Source: Shinella kummerowiae | GTDB lineage: Bacteria; Pseudomonadota; Alphaproteobacteria; Rhizobiales; Rhizobiaceae | Assembly: GCF_009827055.1 (NCBI RefSeq) | Contig: NZ_WUMK01000003.1 | Span: 62,001 to 126,000, forward strand | DNA length: 64,000 bases | Direction of reading: 5' to 3' | Shown: piece by piece, positions 20,172 through 28,427 of the stretch | Layout: each line of letters begins with the position of its first letter | How positions within the stretch are numbered: the first letter of the stretch is position 1 | Made by a program: the position numbers and the translations under genes | The notes under the pieces: generated by a model | Seen by the model: only the letters and a program-made list of their open reading frames with translations | Database searches by the model: none | Told to the model about the DNA's origin: nothing

Positions 20172-20827
20172 TGGATTCGATCGTCCAGCCGGGCACAGCC
20201 CCCTTCTGGATTGCACTTTTGACGGTCGCGGGTCTCGGCCTCGTCGAGCTCGTCTCTGTTTTGCTCGGGGCATCCGCTTCGGGATTGATCGACGAAGGCC
20301 TGGATTTCAACGGGCCGGGCGATGCGGAATCCGGTCTGCTTGGCGGATGGATGTCCTGGCTCAATGCCGGCGGCGTGCCCATCCTCGTGCTTGCGGTCAT
20401 CCTGCTTTCGGCCTTTTCGGCGGCGGGCTTCGCCATTCAGGCTTTCATCGGCCAGTTTCGCGAACCGCTGCCGCTTTATGCCGCGGCCACCGGTGCGCTC
20501 GCCCTTGCCATCCCGGTCACCCGCTGGTCGAGCCGAGGGCTTGCGCGCATCATTCCGCGCGACGAAACGAGCGTGCAGGAACAGGCCGACTTCATCGGCC
20601 TTACCGGAACCGTGACGATAGGCCCCCTCGACCAGGGCCATCCGGGCACCGTGCGGGTCAAGGACCGCTACGACAACATCCATGCGCTGCGTGCCAAGGC
20701 TGTGCCGGGGCACATCATAGAAACGGGCGCGCTCGTGCTGATCGTGGACGGGGCAAATGGCCTTTTTCACGCCATTCCGGCGCCGGCCGCGCTTGAGAAC
20801 GACCATCATTCCAGCAACGGAGGCTAA
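20168..20827 (+). CDS. YqiJ-like inner-membrane protein with OB-fold domain
   Basis: This 219-residue protein has three N-terminal membrane segments ('FWIALLTVAGLGLVELVSVL', 'GVPILVLAVILLSAFSAAGF', 'LPLYAAATGALALAIPV') and a C-terminal ~75-residue beta-barrel region ('GLTGTVTIGPLDQGHPGTVR', 'IETGALVLIVDG') like the NfeD/YqiJ OB fold. Members are encoded next to flotillins and are thought to act with them in membrane microdomains. The gene overlaps pspA by four bases and precedes the flotillin by six. Confidence 0.87.
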   Translation: MMDSIVQPGTAPFWIALLTVAGLGLVELVSVLLGASASGLIDEGLDFNGPGDAESGLLGGWMSWLNAGGVPILVLAVILLSAFSAAGFAIQAFIGQFREPLPLYAAATGALALAIPVTRWSSRGLARIIPRDETSVQEQADFIGLTGTVTIGPLDQGHPGTVRVKDRYDNIHALRAKAVPGHIIETGALVLIVDGANGLFHAIPAPAALENDHHSSNGG

Positions 20828-20833
20828 ACGACC

Positions 20834-22531
20834 ATGGACTTCCTCTCGGTAGGGCTCATCGCCGGGGTCATCGTGACGGCAATCGTCGTCATCGGCATCA
20901 TCATGACCTCGCTTTACACGCGCGCCACGCGCGACAAGGCCTATGTGCGCACCGGCCTCGGCGGCAAGAAGGTCGTGCTCGACGGCGGATCGATCATCCT
21001 GCCGATCTTCCATTCCTATTCGTGGGTTTCGCTCAGCACGCTGCGGCTCGAGGTGAAGCGCGCGGAAAACGAGTCGCTGATCACCAAGGACCGCATGCGC
21101 GCCGACATCACCGCCGAATTCTATGTCCGCGTGAAGCCGGATGCGGAGAACATCGCGCTCGCCGCCCAGACACTCGGTGACCGCACCAACGATGCGGATG
21201 CGCTGAAGGCGCTGGTCGAAGCAAAGTTCGTTGATGGCCTGCGCTCGGTTGCCGCCACCATGTCGCTGCGCGACCTGCAGGAGCAGCGCGCAGAGTTCGT
21301 GAAATCGGTGCAGGCGGCCGTCGCGCACGACCTGCAATCGAACGGCCTGGAACTGGAATCGGTCTCACTGACCCGCCTCGACCAGACGGACATCAAACAT
21401 TTCAACCCGAACAACAGCTTCGACGCCGAGGGCCTGACGGCGCTGACCAAGATCACCGAGGAACGCAAGCGCGAGCGCAACCAGATCGTCCGCGACAACG
21501 AAGTCGAGATTGCGACCAAGGACCGCGAAGCCTCGCTGCGACGCCTCACCATCGAGCGGGAACAGCGTGACGCCGAACTGTCGCAGGAACGCGATATCGC
21601 CAACAAGACGGCGGAAACCCGCGCAGAAGCGGCCAAGGCCGAACAGTTGGCACGCCTCAGCGAGGAGACCGCTCGCCTCGACACCGAAAAGGGCATCGCC
21701 GAACGCGATTCCCAGGCCCGCCAGGCAAAGGAAACCGCGCGCATCGACGCCGAGCGCGGCATTGCCGAGCGCGAGGCCGAAGCCCGGCGCGTGACAGAAA
21801 CCGCCCGCATCGACGCCGCGATCGCCGTCGCCGAAAAGAGCGAGCAGGAGCAGGCCGCTCGCGCCAAGGCTGATGAAGCCAAGGCCGCGGCCACGACCGC
21901 AGAAGAGCAGGTCATCACGGCAAGGGAAGTCGAGATCGCCGAGCGTGCCAAGCGCATCGCCGTGCTCGATGCCCGCAAGGATGCCGAGCAGGCCGCGACC
22001 GCCATCACCGTGAAGGCGGAAGCGGAGCGTCAGGCCGCCGAGAACCTCGCTGCGGCCATCAAGATCCAGGCCGAGGCCGATGCGGCCGCCGCCAAGATCA
22101 AGGCGACCGGCGTCATCGAGCTTGGCGAGGCCGAGGCGAAGGCGGAACGCGCGCTCAACGAGGCCCGCAATGCGCTTTCGGCCAGCATCATCGAGTTCGA
22201 GCTTGCCCGTGCGCGCGTCGCCATCATCCCGGAGGCACTCGAGCAAGCGATGAAGCCGATCGAGAAGATTTCCGACATCCGCATCTTCAGCGCCGGCAAT
22301 CTTGCCGGGGCGCTGGGCGGCAATGGCGGTAACGGCGGCGCCGGAAACGCGGTCGGTGACCTCAGCAGCCAGCTTCTGAACTTCACCGCCCAGAAACCCA
22401 TTCTCGATGAAATCCTGAGCCAGGCGGGTTTCAAGGGAGCGGACCCGACCCAGGCCTTGCTCGCCGCTTCCATTGGCAATGCGGCGGCAAAGACGTCCGG
22501 CGACCGCTCGCAGAGCTCGGACGCCGACTGA
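20834..22531 (+). CDS. Flotillin-family protein (YqiK-like)
   Basis: This 565-residue protein has an N-terminal membrane anchor ('SVGLIAGVIVTAIVVIGIIM'), an SPFH/band-7 domain (residues ~35-190) and a very long coiled coil (~200-450). In the coiled coil a 22-residue unit beginning ETARxDxE is repeated in tandem at 21665-21730 and 21731-21796 and partly again from 21797. The C-terminus is glycine/asparagine-rich, then a short hydrophobic tail. Flotillins scaffold lipid microdomains; together with PspA and the YqiJ-like protein this forms an envelope-stress operon. Confidence 0.93.
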   Translation: MDFLSVGLIAGVIVTAIVVIGIIMTSLYTRATRDKAYVRTGLGGKKVVLDGGSIILPIFHSYSWVSLSTLRLEVKRAENESLITKDRMRADITAEFYVRVKPDAENIALAAQTLGDRTNDADALKALVEAKFVDGLRSVAATMSLRDLQEQRAEFVKSVQAAVAHDLQSNGLELESVSLTRLDQTDIKHFNPNNSFDAEGLTALTKITEERKRERNQIVRDNEVEIATKDREASLRRLTIEREQRDAELSQERDIANKTAETRAEAAKAEQLARLSEETARLDTEKGIAERDSQARQAKETARIDAERGIAEREAEARRVTETARIDAAIAVAEKSEQEQAARAKADEAKAAATTAEEQVITAREVEIAERAKRIAVLDARKDAEQAATAITVKAEAERQAAENLAAAIKIQAEADAAAAKIKATGVIELGEAEAKAERALNEARNALSASIIEFELARARVAIIPEALEQAMKPIEKISDIRIFSAGNLAGALGGNGGNGGAGNAVGDLSSQLLNFTAQKPILDEILSQAGFKGADPTQALLAASIGNAAAKTSGDRSQSSDAD

Positions 22532-22548
22532 ATATCTGAGACGGGAGA

Positions 22549-22585
22549 GGCCGCCGGGTGAGCCTGGTGGCCTTACCGCTTTTTG
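22549..22585 (+). terminator. Terminator of the PspA/flotillin operon
   Basis: GGCCGCCGGG at 22549-22558 pairs with CCTGGTGGCC at 22563-22572 (10 bp with two G-T pairs, 4-nt loop), followed by a short T-run at 22580-22584. It lies between the flotillin and the convergent PurU gene. Confidence 0.6.
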
Positions 22586-22643
22586 TGGAAGGAGATGGAC
22601 CCTTCGGCAACCAGCTACCCATCAAGGAAGCTGGCGGCTTGAC

Positions 22644-23528
22644 TCACCCCATGCGCTCGGAAGCGTAGGAACCGGGGCTCGGCGGGAAGACGATGGTCTT
22701 GTTGCCGTTCATGAAGGTGCGGTGATGGATATGCGCATGCACCGCGCGGGCAAGCACCTGGCTCTCCACGTCACGGCCGATCGACACATAGTCCTCCGCC
22801 GACTGCGCATGCGTGATGCGCGCCACATCCTGCTCGATGATCGGACCCTCGTCGAGATCCTCCGTCACATAATGCGCCGTAGCACCAATCAGCTTCACGC
22901 CGCGCTCGAACGCCTGCTTGTAGGGGTTGGCGCCCTTGAAGGACGGCAGGAACGAGTGGTGGATGTTGATGATCCGGCCCGACATCTTCTTGCACACCGC
23001 ATCCGACAGCACCTGCATGTAGCGGGCAAGCACGATCAGTTCGGCACCGGACTGCTCCACCACCTCCATCAGGCGGGCTTCGGCCTGCGGCTTGTTCTCC
23101 TTCGTCACCTTGATGTGGTGGAAGGGAATGTCGTGGTTGACGATGACCTTCTGGTAATCGAAGTGGTTGGAGACGACGCCGACGATGTCGATCGGCAGCG
23201 CGCCGATCTTCCAGCGATAGAGCAGGTCGTTCAGGCAATGGCCGAAGCGCGACACCATCAGCAGCACCTTCATGCGCTCGTCGCTGTCGTTGAAGCGCCA
23301 GGTCATGCCGAAGGGCTTGGCGACCGGGGCGAAACCGGCGCGGATGTCTTCCTCCGACACACCTTCTTGGCTGAGGAAGGTCAGGCGCATGAAGAACAGG
23401 CCCGTCTCCAGGTCGTCGAACTGCGAACTGTCGGAGATGTAACACCCCTTCTCGGCGAGGTAGCCGGTGATCGCGGCCACAATGCCGCGGGTCGATTGGC
23501 ACGATACTGTCAGGACGTGGCTTTTCAT
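22644..23528 (-). CDS. purU: Formyltetrahydrofolate deformylase
   Basis: This 294-residue enzyme hydrolyses 10-formyl-tetrahydrofolate to formate and tetrahydrofolate. It has an N-terminal ACT domain ('SCQSTRGIVAAITGYLAEKG', residues ~8-28) and the formyl-transferase fold with the catalytic segments 'VSNHFDYQ', 'NIHHSFLPSFKGANPY' and 'ATAHYVTEDLDEGPIIEQD'. An upstream in-frame ATG at 23537 is possible, but AGAG is better spaced from the ATG chosen. It is the last gene of the nine-gene betaine-type operon. PurU genes commonly accompany glycine betaine or sarcosine demethylation, where they release folate from one-carbon units. Confidence 0.95.
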   Translation of the reverse strand: MKSHVLTVSCQSTRGIVAAITGYLAEKGCYISDSSQFDDLETGLFFMRLTFLSQEGVSEEDIRAGFAPVAKPFGMTWRFNDSDERMKVLLMVSRFGHCLNDLLYRWKIGALPIDIVGVVSNHFDYQKVIVNHDIPFHHIKVTKENKPQAEARLMEVVEQSGAELIVLARYMQVLSDAVCKKMSGRIINIHHSFLPSFKGANPYKQAFERGVKLIGATAHYVTEDLDEGPIIEQDVARITHAQSAEDYVSIGRDVESQVLARAVHAHIHHRTFMNGNKTIVFPPSPGSYASERMG

Positions 23529-23559
23529 CGAAATCATTCTCTTGGATAGAAGGCGGACC

Positions 23560-24705
23560 TCAAGCCACCCGCGCGGAGCGCGCCAGCGCCTTGAAGGCCA
23601 TTTCGCGTGTGAGCATGCCGGTCGCGGCCCCATCCTCCGTAACGAGGATGGCGTCCTCAGCCGCCAGCAACGGAAAACAATGGCCGATGGCCGCACCGGC
23701 ATCGACGGACGCCACCGGCATGGCGCTGCCCGATGCCCCGCGCGCCAGCAGACATGACGCGGTGCCGTTGGTGACGATGACGCCCGGATGCTCGCGCAGC
23801 AGCGCCGACGAACGCTCGGACGTTGCCTCCATCTCGGTCAGAACCGGAATTTTCTCGAAGGCCTCGTGGGCAACCATCGCCCGCGACAGATCGACCTTGC
23901 GCACGAACCGTTCGACATAGTCGTCGGCCGGGCGAAACAGAATGTCCTCGCCCGTGCCGACCTGCCGCAGTTCCCCATCCTTCAGAATGGCGATGCGGTC
24001 GCCGAGATGCAGGGCTTCATCGAGATCGTGCGTGATGAAGATGATCGTCTTCTTCAGGCGCGCCTGGATGTCCTTCAACTGCTCCTGCATGTCGCTCTTG
24101 ATCAGCGGATCGAGTGCGCTGAAGGCTTCATCCATCAGAAGCACATCCGCCTGGGTCGCCAGCGCCCGCGCAAGACCGACGCGCTGCTGCATACCGCCCG
24201 AGAGTTGCCGCGGAAAACGGTTTTCGAAACCCTTCAGCCCGACGAGTTCCAACTGCTCCATGCCGAGCGCCACCGCCTCGCGACGGTTGACGCCCTGCAG
24301 GATCGGACCGCAGATCGCGTTTTCCAGTACCGTCTGGTGCGGCAGCAGACCGAAGCGCTGGAACACCATGGAAATGCCGTTGCGGCGGAAGGCGAGCAGT
24401 TCCTTCGCGTTCATCTCCATGATGTTGCGGCCATCGACGAGGATACGACCAGCGGTCGGCTCGATCAGCCGGTTGAAGTGGCGGATCAGGGTCGATTTTC
24501 CCGAGCCGGACAGGCCCATGATGACAAAGGTCTCACCGCGGCGGATCGAGAAGTCGATGTCGTTGAGACCGACGATACAGCCGGTCTTCTGCAGCACTTC
24601 GGCCTTTTGTGCACCGGCCCGGAGTTCGGCGAGCGCATCGTCCGGACGGTTGCCGAAGATCTTGTAGACCTTGTCGACCTGGATTTTTACGTCGGAAGCG
24701 ATCAC
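23560..24705 (-). CDS. Second betaine-type ABC importer ATPase (ProV-like)
   Basis: This protein of 381 residues has the ProV landmarks 'VYKIFGNRPDDALAELRAGA', Walker A 'GLSGSGKST', 'FQRFGLLPHQTV', signature 'LSGGMQQRVGLARAL', Walker B 'VLLMDEAFSALDPL' and 'THDLDEA', then a CBS-like tail. I prefer the GTG start five bases after the permease stop, with GGAG ahead of it; an ATG at 24750 would overlap the permease gene by 41 bases. It differs clearly in sequence from the first ProV-like ATPase at 13690, so the two systems are not a recent duplication. Confidence 0.92.
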   Translation of the reverse strand: MIASDVKIQVDKVYKIFGNRPDDALAELRAGAQKAEVLQKTGCIVGLNDIDFSIRRGETFVIMGLSGSGKSTLIRHFNRLIEPTAGRILVDGRNIMEMNAKELLAFRRNGISMVFQRFGLLPHQTVLENAICGPILQGVNRREAVALGMEQLELVGLKGFENRFPRQLSGGMQQRVGLARALATQADVLLMDEAFSALDPLIKSDMQEQLKDIQARLKKTIIFITHDLDEALHLGDRIAILKDGELRQVGTGEDILFRPADDYVERFVRKVDLSRAMVAHEAFEKIPVLTEMEATSERSSALLREHPGVIVTNGTASCLLARGASGSAMPVASVDAGAAIGHCFPLLAAEDAILVTEDGAATGMLTREMAFKALARSARVA

Positions 24706-24709
24706 GGCC

Positions 24710-25582
24710 TCACTCTCCGCTGGCAAGATGTTTCTGGGCGCGCCGGCCATAGGACTGGGCGATGCGGTCGAAGATCACGGCAAGGAAGACGATGGCGATG
24801 CCAGCGATGAGGCCGCGGCTCACTTCCAGCCGCTGGATTCCCTGCAACACCTGATAGCCGAGGCCGCCCGCGCCGATCATCGAGGCGATGACCACCATGG
24901 AAAGCGCCATCATCGTCGTCTGGTTGATGCCCGCCATGATGGTCGGCAGGGCGAGCGGAATCTGCACCTTGAAGAGCTTTTGCCGGGGCGTCGCGCCGAA
25001 GGCGGTGATCGCCTCGACCACCTCGCCATCGACCTGACGGATGCCGAGATCGGTGAGCCGGATGACCGGCGGAATGGCGAAGAACACGGTGGCGAGGATG
25101 GCCGGGATTTTGCCCGGGCCGAACAGCATGACGAAGGGGATGAGATAGACGAAGATCGGCAGCGTCTGCATGATGTCGAGCAGCGGCAACGCCAGCGAGC
25201 GCAACCCATCCCAACGCGCCATCGCGACACCGAGCGGAATCCCGACCACGACGGCGACGACAGTGGCGGCAAGCATGAGCGCGATCGTCGCCATGGCGTC
25301 GTTCCACAGGCCGAGCGCGCCGATGAAGACAAGCATGAGGACCGCGCCGCCCGTTGCCTTCAGGCTTCGGGAGGCCGAATAGGTCAAGGCGGCGATGGCG
25401 GCAATCGTCACATACCAGGGCAGCCATTGCAGGAAGGTTTCCATGCCGCCCAGCAGCTTCAGCAAGGGCATCAGCAGCCGCTCGAACATATCGCCGTAAT
25501 TCGCCACGATCCAGCTGAAGCCGTCGTCGATGGCGAAGCGCAGACCGCGCGTATCGATGATTTCAGGGAAATTGTCCGCCAC
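24710..25582 (-). CDS. Second betaine-type ABC importer permease (ProW-like)
   Basis: This 290-residue membrane protein shows the ProW pattern: 'LPLLDIMQTLPIFVYLIPFV', 'VFFAIPPVIRLTDLGIRQ', the EAA loop 'EAITAFGATPRQKLFKVQIP' and 'SMVVIASMIGAGGLGYQVL'. It is placed between the binding protein and ATPase of the same operon. Confidence 0.93.
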   Translation of the reverse strand: MADNFPEIIDTRGLRFAIDDGFSWIVANYGDMFERLLMPLLKLLGGMETFLQWLPWYVTIAAIAALTYSASRSLKATGGAVLMLVFIGALGLWNDAMATIALMLAATVVAVVVGIPLGVAMARWDGLRSLALPLLDIMQTLPIFVYLIPFVMLFGPGKIPAILATVFFAIPPVIRLTDLGIRQVDGEVVEAITAFGATPRQKLFKVQIPLALPTIMAGINQTTMMALSMVVIASMIGAGGLGYQVLQGIQRLEVSRGLIAGIAIVFLAVIFDRIAQSYGRRAQKHLASGE

Positions 25583-25688
25583 CGTTTGAGCCTTTCAAAG
25601 CTGCCCCCTTGCCGGCGCCGCAGGAGCCGCGTCGGGAATATCCGGACAGCGGACGACGCGTTGCCCACCGGCAGAGGGCGTTTTGCGC

Positions 25689-25714
25689 GGGCGGCGCGCA
25701 GGATTGCGCCGCCC
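25689..25714 (-). other. Strong intercistronic hairpin between binding protein and permease
   Basis: GGGCGGCGC and GCGCCGCCC form a perfect 9-bp stem around an 8-nt loop in the 145-bp gap after the binding-protein gene. Such hairpins usually stabilise the upstream message so that the binding protein is made in excess of the membrane parts. There is no T-run on the minus strand. Confidence 0.55.
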
Positions 25715-25727
25715 TTGCGTTTACGCC

Positions 25728-26732
25728 TCAGAGCGAGGCCTTGACCTTCTCGGCGACATCGGACGGAACCCACTTGGTCCAGATCGCCTCGTAGTTCTTG
25801 AAGAAATACGCTGCGACCTCCTCGGGCGAGGCCTTGTTGTCATCGCCCCAGGCCAGCACGTCGCTGATCTCGGCATTCGGCACCTGCATCTTCGACAGGA
25901 ACTCCGCAACGGCAGGCGCCTTTTCCTTGAGACTCGTGGTCGCGGCCACGGCAACCTCGCCGACCGCCCAGCCGGTCAGTTCCGGCTTCTCGCATTTGGC
26001 ATCGGTGAGGCAGGTAAACTTCGCCGCATCATAGGCAGGCATGTCGAGGACCTTGAGCTTGTACTTGCCGATCACCTCGGTCGGCCCCCAGTACCAGCCG
26101 ATGAACGGTTTCTTGCGCGAGACCTGACGGGCGATGGTGGCCTTCAGGTTTGCGCCGGAGCCGGTCGGATAGACCTCATAGGTCTCTTCGAGGCCCAGCG
26201 CCTTGATGAGGTTGTTGGTGATGATCTCGCAGCCCCAGCCGGGCGGGCAGGCATAGAAGCGGCCCTTTCCGGTGGCGGAGGCATCCTCGAACACCTGCCA
26301 ATTGTCCTTGAGGTCGCTGACGGAACGGATTTCCGGATGCGCCTCTGCAACATAGTCCGGAATCCACCAGCCCTCCTGGCCACCGCTGGCGAAGATGTCG
26401 CCTGCCTTGTAGACGGTGCCCTTCGTCAGCATCTGGTCCCAGGTCGCCTTGACGGTCGAGACCCAGAGTTCCGGCGCAATGTCGGGCTCGCCCTTGGCCA
26501 GCATGGAGGACGCGGTCGGCACCGTGTCACCGGGCACGATCTGGACATTGCAGCCATAGCCCTCGGCGAGGATCGCCTTCGTCACATAGGCCAGTGTACC
26601 AGCGGAAAGCCAGGTCATTTCGGCGACGGTGATGGGGTCGCTCGTGCCGCATTCCGCGGCCTGGGCGGCAGTCCCGCCGTGCACCAGGCAGGACAGGCAG
26701 GCCCCGGCAAGAATGGATGTCTTGATCTTCAT
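25728..26732 (-). CDS. Second betaine-type periplasmic binding protein (ProX-like)
   Basis: This 334-residue protein has a signal peptide (to about 'GGTAAQAAE') and the OpuAC-type fold: 'ITVAEMTWLSAGTLAYVTKA', 'GEPDIAPELWVSTV', 'GWWIPDYVAEAH', 'KPFIGWYWGPTEV'. Several tryptophans could build an aromatic cage for a quaternary ammonium ligand, and paired cysteines ('CPPGWGC', 'CLTDAKC') may form disulfides. It starts about 100 bp after the Ldh-type oxidoreductase on the same strand, so importer and enzymes are probably one transcription unit, perhaps with an internal promoter in this gap. Confidence 0.92.
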   Translation of the reverse strand: MKIKTSILAGACLSCLVHGGTAAQAAECGTSDPITVAEMTWLSAGTLAYVTKAILAEGYGCNVQIVPGDTVPTASSMLAKGEPDIAPELWVSTVKATWDQMLTKGTVYKAGDIFASGGQEGWWIPDYVAEAHPEIRSVSDLKDNWQVFEDASATGKGRFYACPPGWGCEIITNNLIKALGLEETYEVYPTGSGANLKATIARQVSRKKPFIGWYWGPTEVIGKYKLKVLDMPAYDAAKFTCLTDAKCEKPELTGWAVGEVAVAATTSLKEKAPAVAEFLSKMQVPNAEISDVLAWGDDNKASPEEVAAYFFKNYEAIWTKWVPSDVAEKVKASL

Positions 26733-26833
26733 GTCCGTTCCCTTGTTATGGTTGTGGTGGTCTTGACAGTTACGATGTCGAAAGCAGCCACTTTTATCAA
26801 ACCGAAATAACTGATCCGGATTTCAGAAAAACT

Positions 26834-27838
26834 TTAATGAGCGAGCGCTTCGAGCCGCTCGATGAGCGCGCTGTCGACGGATACCCCGTCTCTTTCGGTG
26901 CGCTGGCGTGCCGCCTGACGGCGGCCGCCCGGAAGACGGGCGCCATCTTGCGCCGCGATCGCGTGGACGAGGCTTGAAACCTGATGCGAAAAGCCTCCAG
27001 AAAAGGCCGAGGGGTCGAAGGCGATGAAACATTGGCCGGTTTTCGGCGGCCCGCCCAGCGCACCGGAAAAAGGGCTGGCATCCTTGCTGGGGACTGCGCC
27101 CGAAAGGCAGGCAGCAAGGATTTCCACGAGGAGGCCGGTTCCAAACCCTTTGTGGCCGCCGGCCGGCAGCATGGAGCCCTTGAGGGCCTCAGCCGGGTCG
27201 ACCGTCGGTAAGCCCTCTGCATCGAGCGCCCAGCCCGGCTCGATAGGCCGCCCCTCCCGCGCGCGCAGAAGAATTTCCGATTTCGCCACCACGCTCGCCG
27301 ACTGGTCGAGCACGAGCGCCACCCCTCCAGCGCCATCGGGAACACCCAGCGCGAAGGGATTGGTGCCGATAACCGGCACGCGCCCGCCCGGCGGAGCAAT
27401 GGAGGCCGGCGCATGCGTGGTGCAGAGGCCCAACAGGCCCGCCTCGGCGATGCGCTCGGCGTGATGGCCGAGCACGCCGCAATTGTAGGAGTTGAACACC
27501 GTCATTGCCGCCACGCCATTTTCGCGTGCTGCGGCGATGAAACGGACCCAGCCCGCGTCGATCGCCGGATGGGCAAAGCCGGTCGCCGCATCGACGACGA
27601 CGGCGCCAGGACGCGGCTGCGATACCACTGGCCGAGCCATTCCATCGACCTTGCCGCAGCGCACGTGCTCCGCATAGATCGGCAGGTAGAGCAGGCCGTG
27701 GCTGCGAATGCCGTCACGCTCGGCTAGCATGATCGAGCGGGCGACGGCGGCGGCATTGTCCTCGCTGGCGCCCGCGGCCATCAAGGCCTGCAAGCACAGG
27801 TTCTCGATCGCAGCGAGCGTCATCATCTGGTCCGTCAT
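26834..27838 (-). CDS. Ldh-family (malate/L-lactate dehydrogenase type) NAD(P)-dependent oxidoreductase
   Basis: This 334-residue protein belongs to the Ldh_2 family that includes ureidoglycolate, sulfolactate and delta1-piperideine-2-carboxylate reductases: 'SHGLLYLPIYAEHVRCGK' near residue 45, 'GVAAMTVFNSYNCGVLGHHA' near 115 with the catalytic histidine, 'VPVIGTNPFALGVPDG' near 156, and 'MLPAGGHKGFGTGLLVEILA' near 225. The start follows GAGG. It probably reduces or oxidises an alpha-keto or imino acid. Its place beside a semialdehyde dehydrogenase and betaine importer would suit a pyrroline-carboxylate-type step, but this is inference. Confidence 0.9.
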   Translation of the reverse strand: MTDQMMTLAAIENLCLQALMAAGASEDNAAAVARSIMLAERDGIRSHGLLYLPIYAEHVRCGKVDGMARPVVSQPRPGAVVVDAATGFAHPAIDAGWVRFIAAARENGVAAMTVFNSYNCGVLGHHAERIAEAGLLGLCTTHAPASIAPPGGRVPVIGTNPFALGVPDGAGGVALVLDQSASVVAKSEILLRAREGRPIEPGWALDAEGLPTVDPAEALKGSMLPAGGHKGFGTGLLVEILAACLSGAVPSKDASPFSGALGGPPKTGQCFIAFDPSAFSGGFSHQVSSLVHAIAAQDGARLPGGRRQAARQRTERDGVSVDSALIERLEALAH

Positions 27839-27848
27839 GGAAACATCC

Positions 27849-28427
27849 TCAATCGTTGTCGGTCGTGCCGGCGCCGGCGCCGCGGGCGCGCGAAAAATCC
27901 GAGGCCGGCACGTAGGTTCTGGCGGCGAGGCCGAGCGCCGCCGCATAGGCCGCGGTATCGGTCGCCGCTGGCCGAGGCGATCCGGGGCGAAAGGGTTCGC
28001 CGTCATCAGGTAGAAGGGACAGAGCCTTCAGATCACGTATCAGGTCGCTGGCGTCGCTCACCTGCGCGAGCGGCAGGACATTGCCATTTGCGAGGCGCGC
28101 GGCGAGGTTCAGCCCGGAATTCGTCGCTGCTGCGCCGGCAAGGCCGATCAGCAGCAAGCCATGCTCCCGATCATGAAGGGAGACTTGCCTGGACTCTCCA
28201 CAGCACAGCACATCAACGGCGGCCTGATCCCGCAGGACCGCCTGCGCGCCGCACGCATGGTCGCCAAGTGCCTCGACGACGATCCTGATGGCATCGACGC
28301 CGCGCGCGGAGAGCCAGACTGCGGCGTGACCGATATCGTCCGCCACGCCATGCGGCAGGCCCGCGCCGCAGGCCGTCTTGCGAGCCAGCGACTGGACTTC
28401 GTTGTAAGACAGAAGGATCGTCGTCAT
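27849..28427 (-). CDS. DUF3726 domain protein
   Basis: This 192-residue protein opens with 'LSYNEVQSLARKTACGAGLP' and 'HGVADDIGHAAVWLSARGVD', which match my memory of the DUF3726 family, a group of uncharacterised proteins of alphaproteobacteria. I see no catalytic motif or membrane segment; the C-terminal third is alanine-rich. It overlaps the upstream gene as ATGA and ends 10 bp before the Ldh-type gene, so it is made together with them. Role unknown. Confidence 0.75.
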   Translation of the reverse strand: MTTILLSYNEVQSLARKTACGAGLPHGVADDIGHAAVWLSARGVDAIRIVVEALGDHACGAQAVLRDQAAVDVLCCGESRQVSLHDREHGLLLIGLAGAAATNSGLNLAARLANGNVLPLAQVSDASDLIRDLKALSLLPDDGEPFRPGSPRPAATDTAAYAAALGLAARTYVPASDFSRARGAGAGTTDND

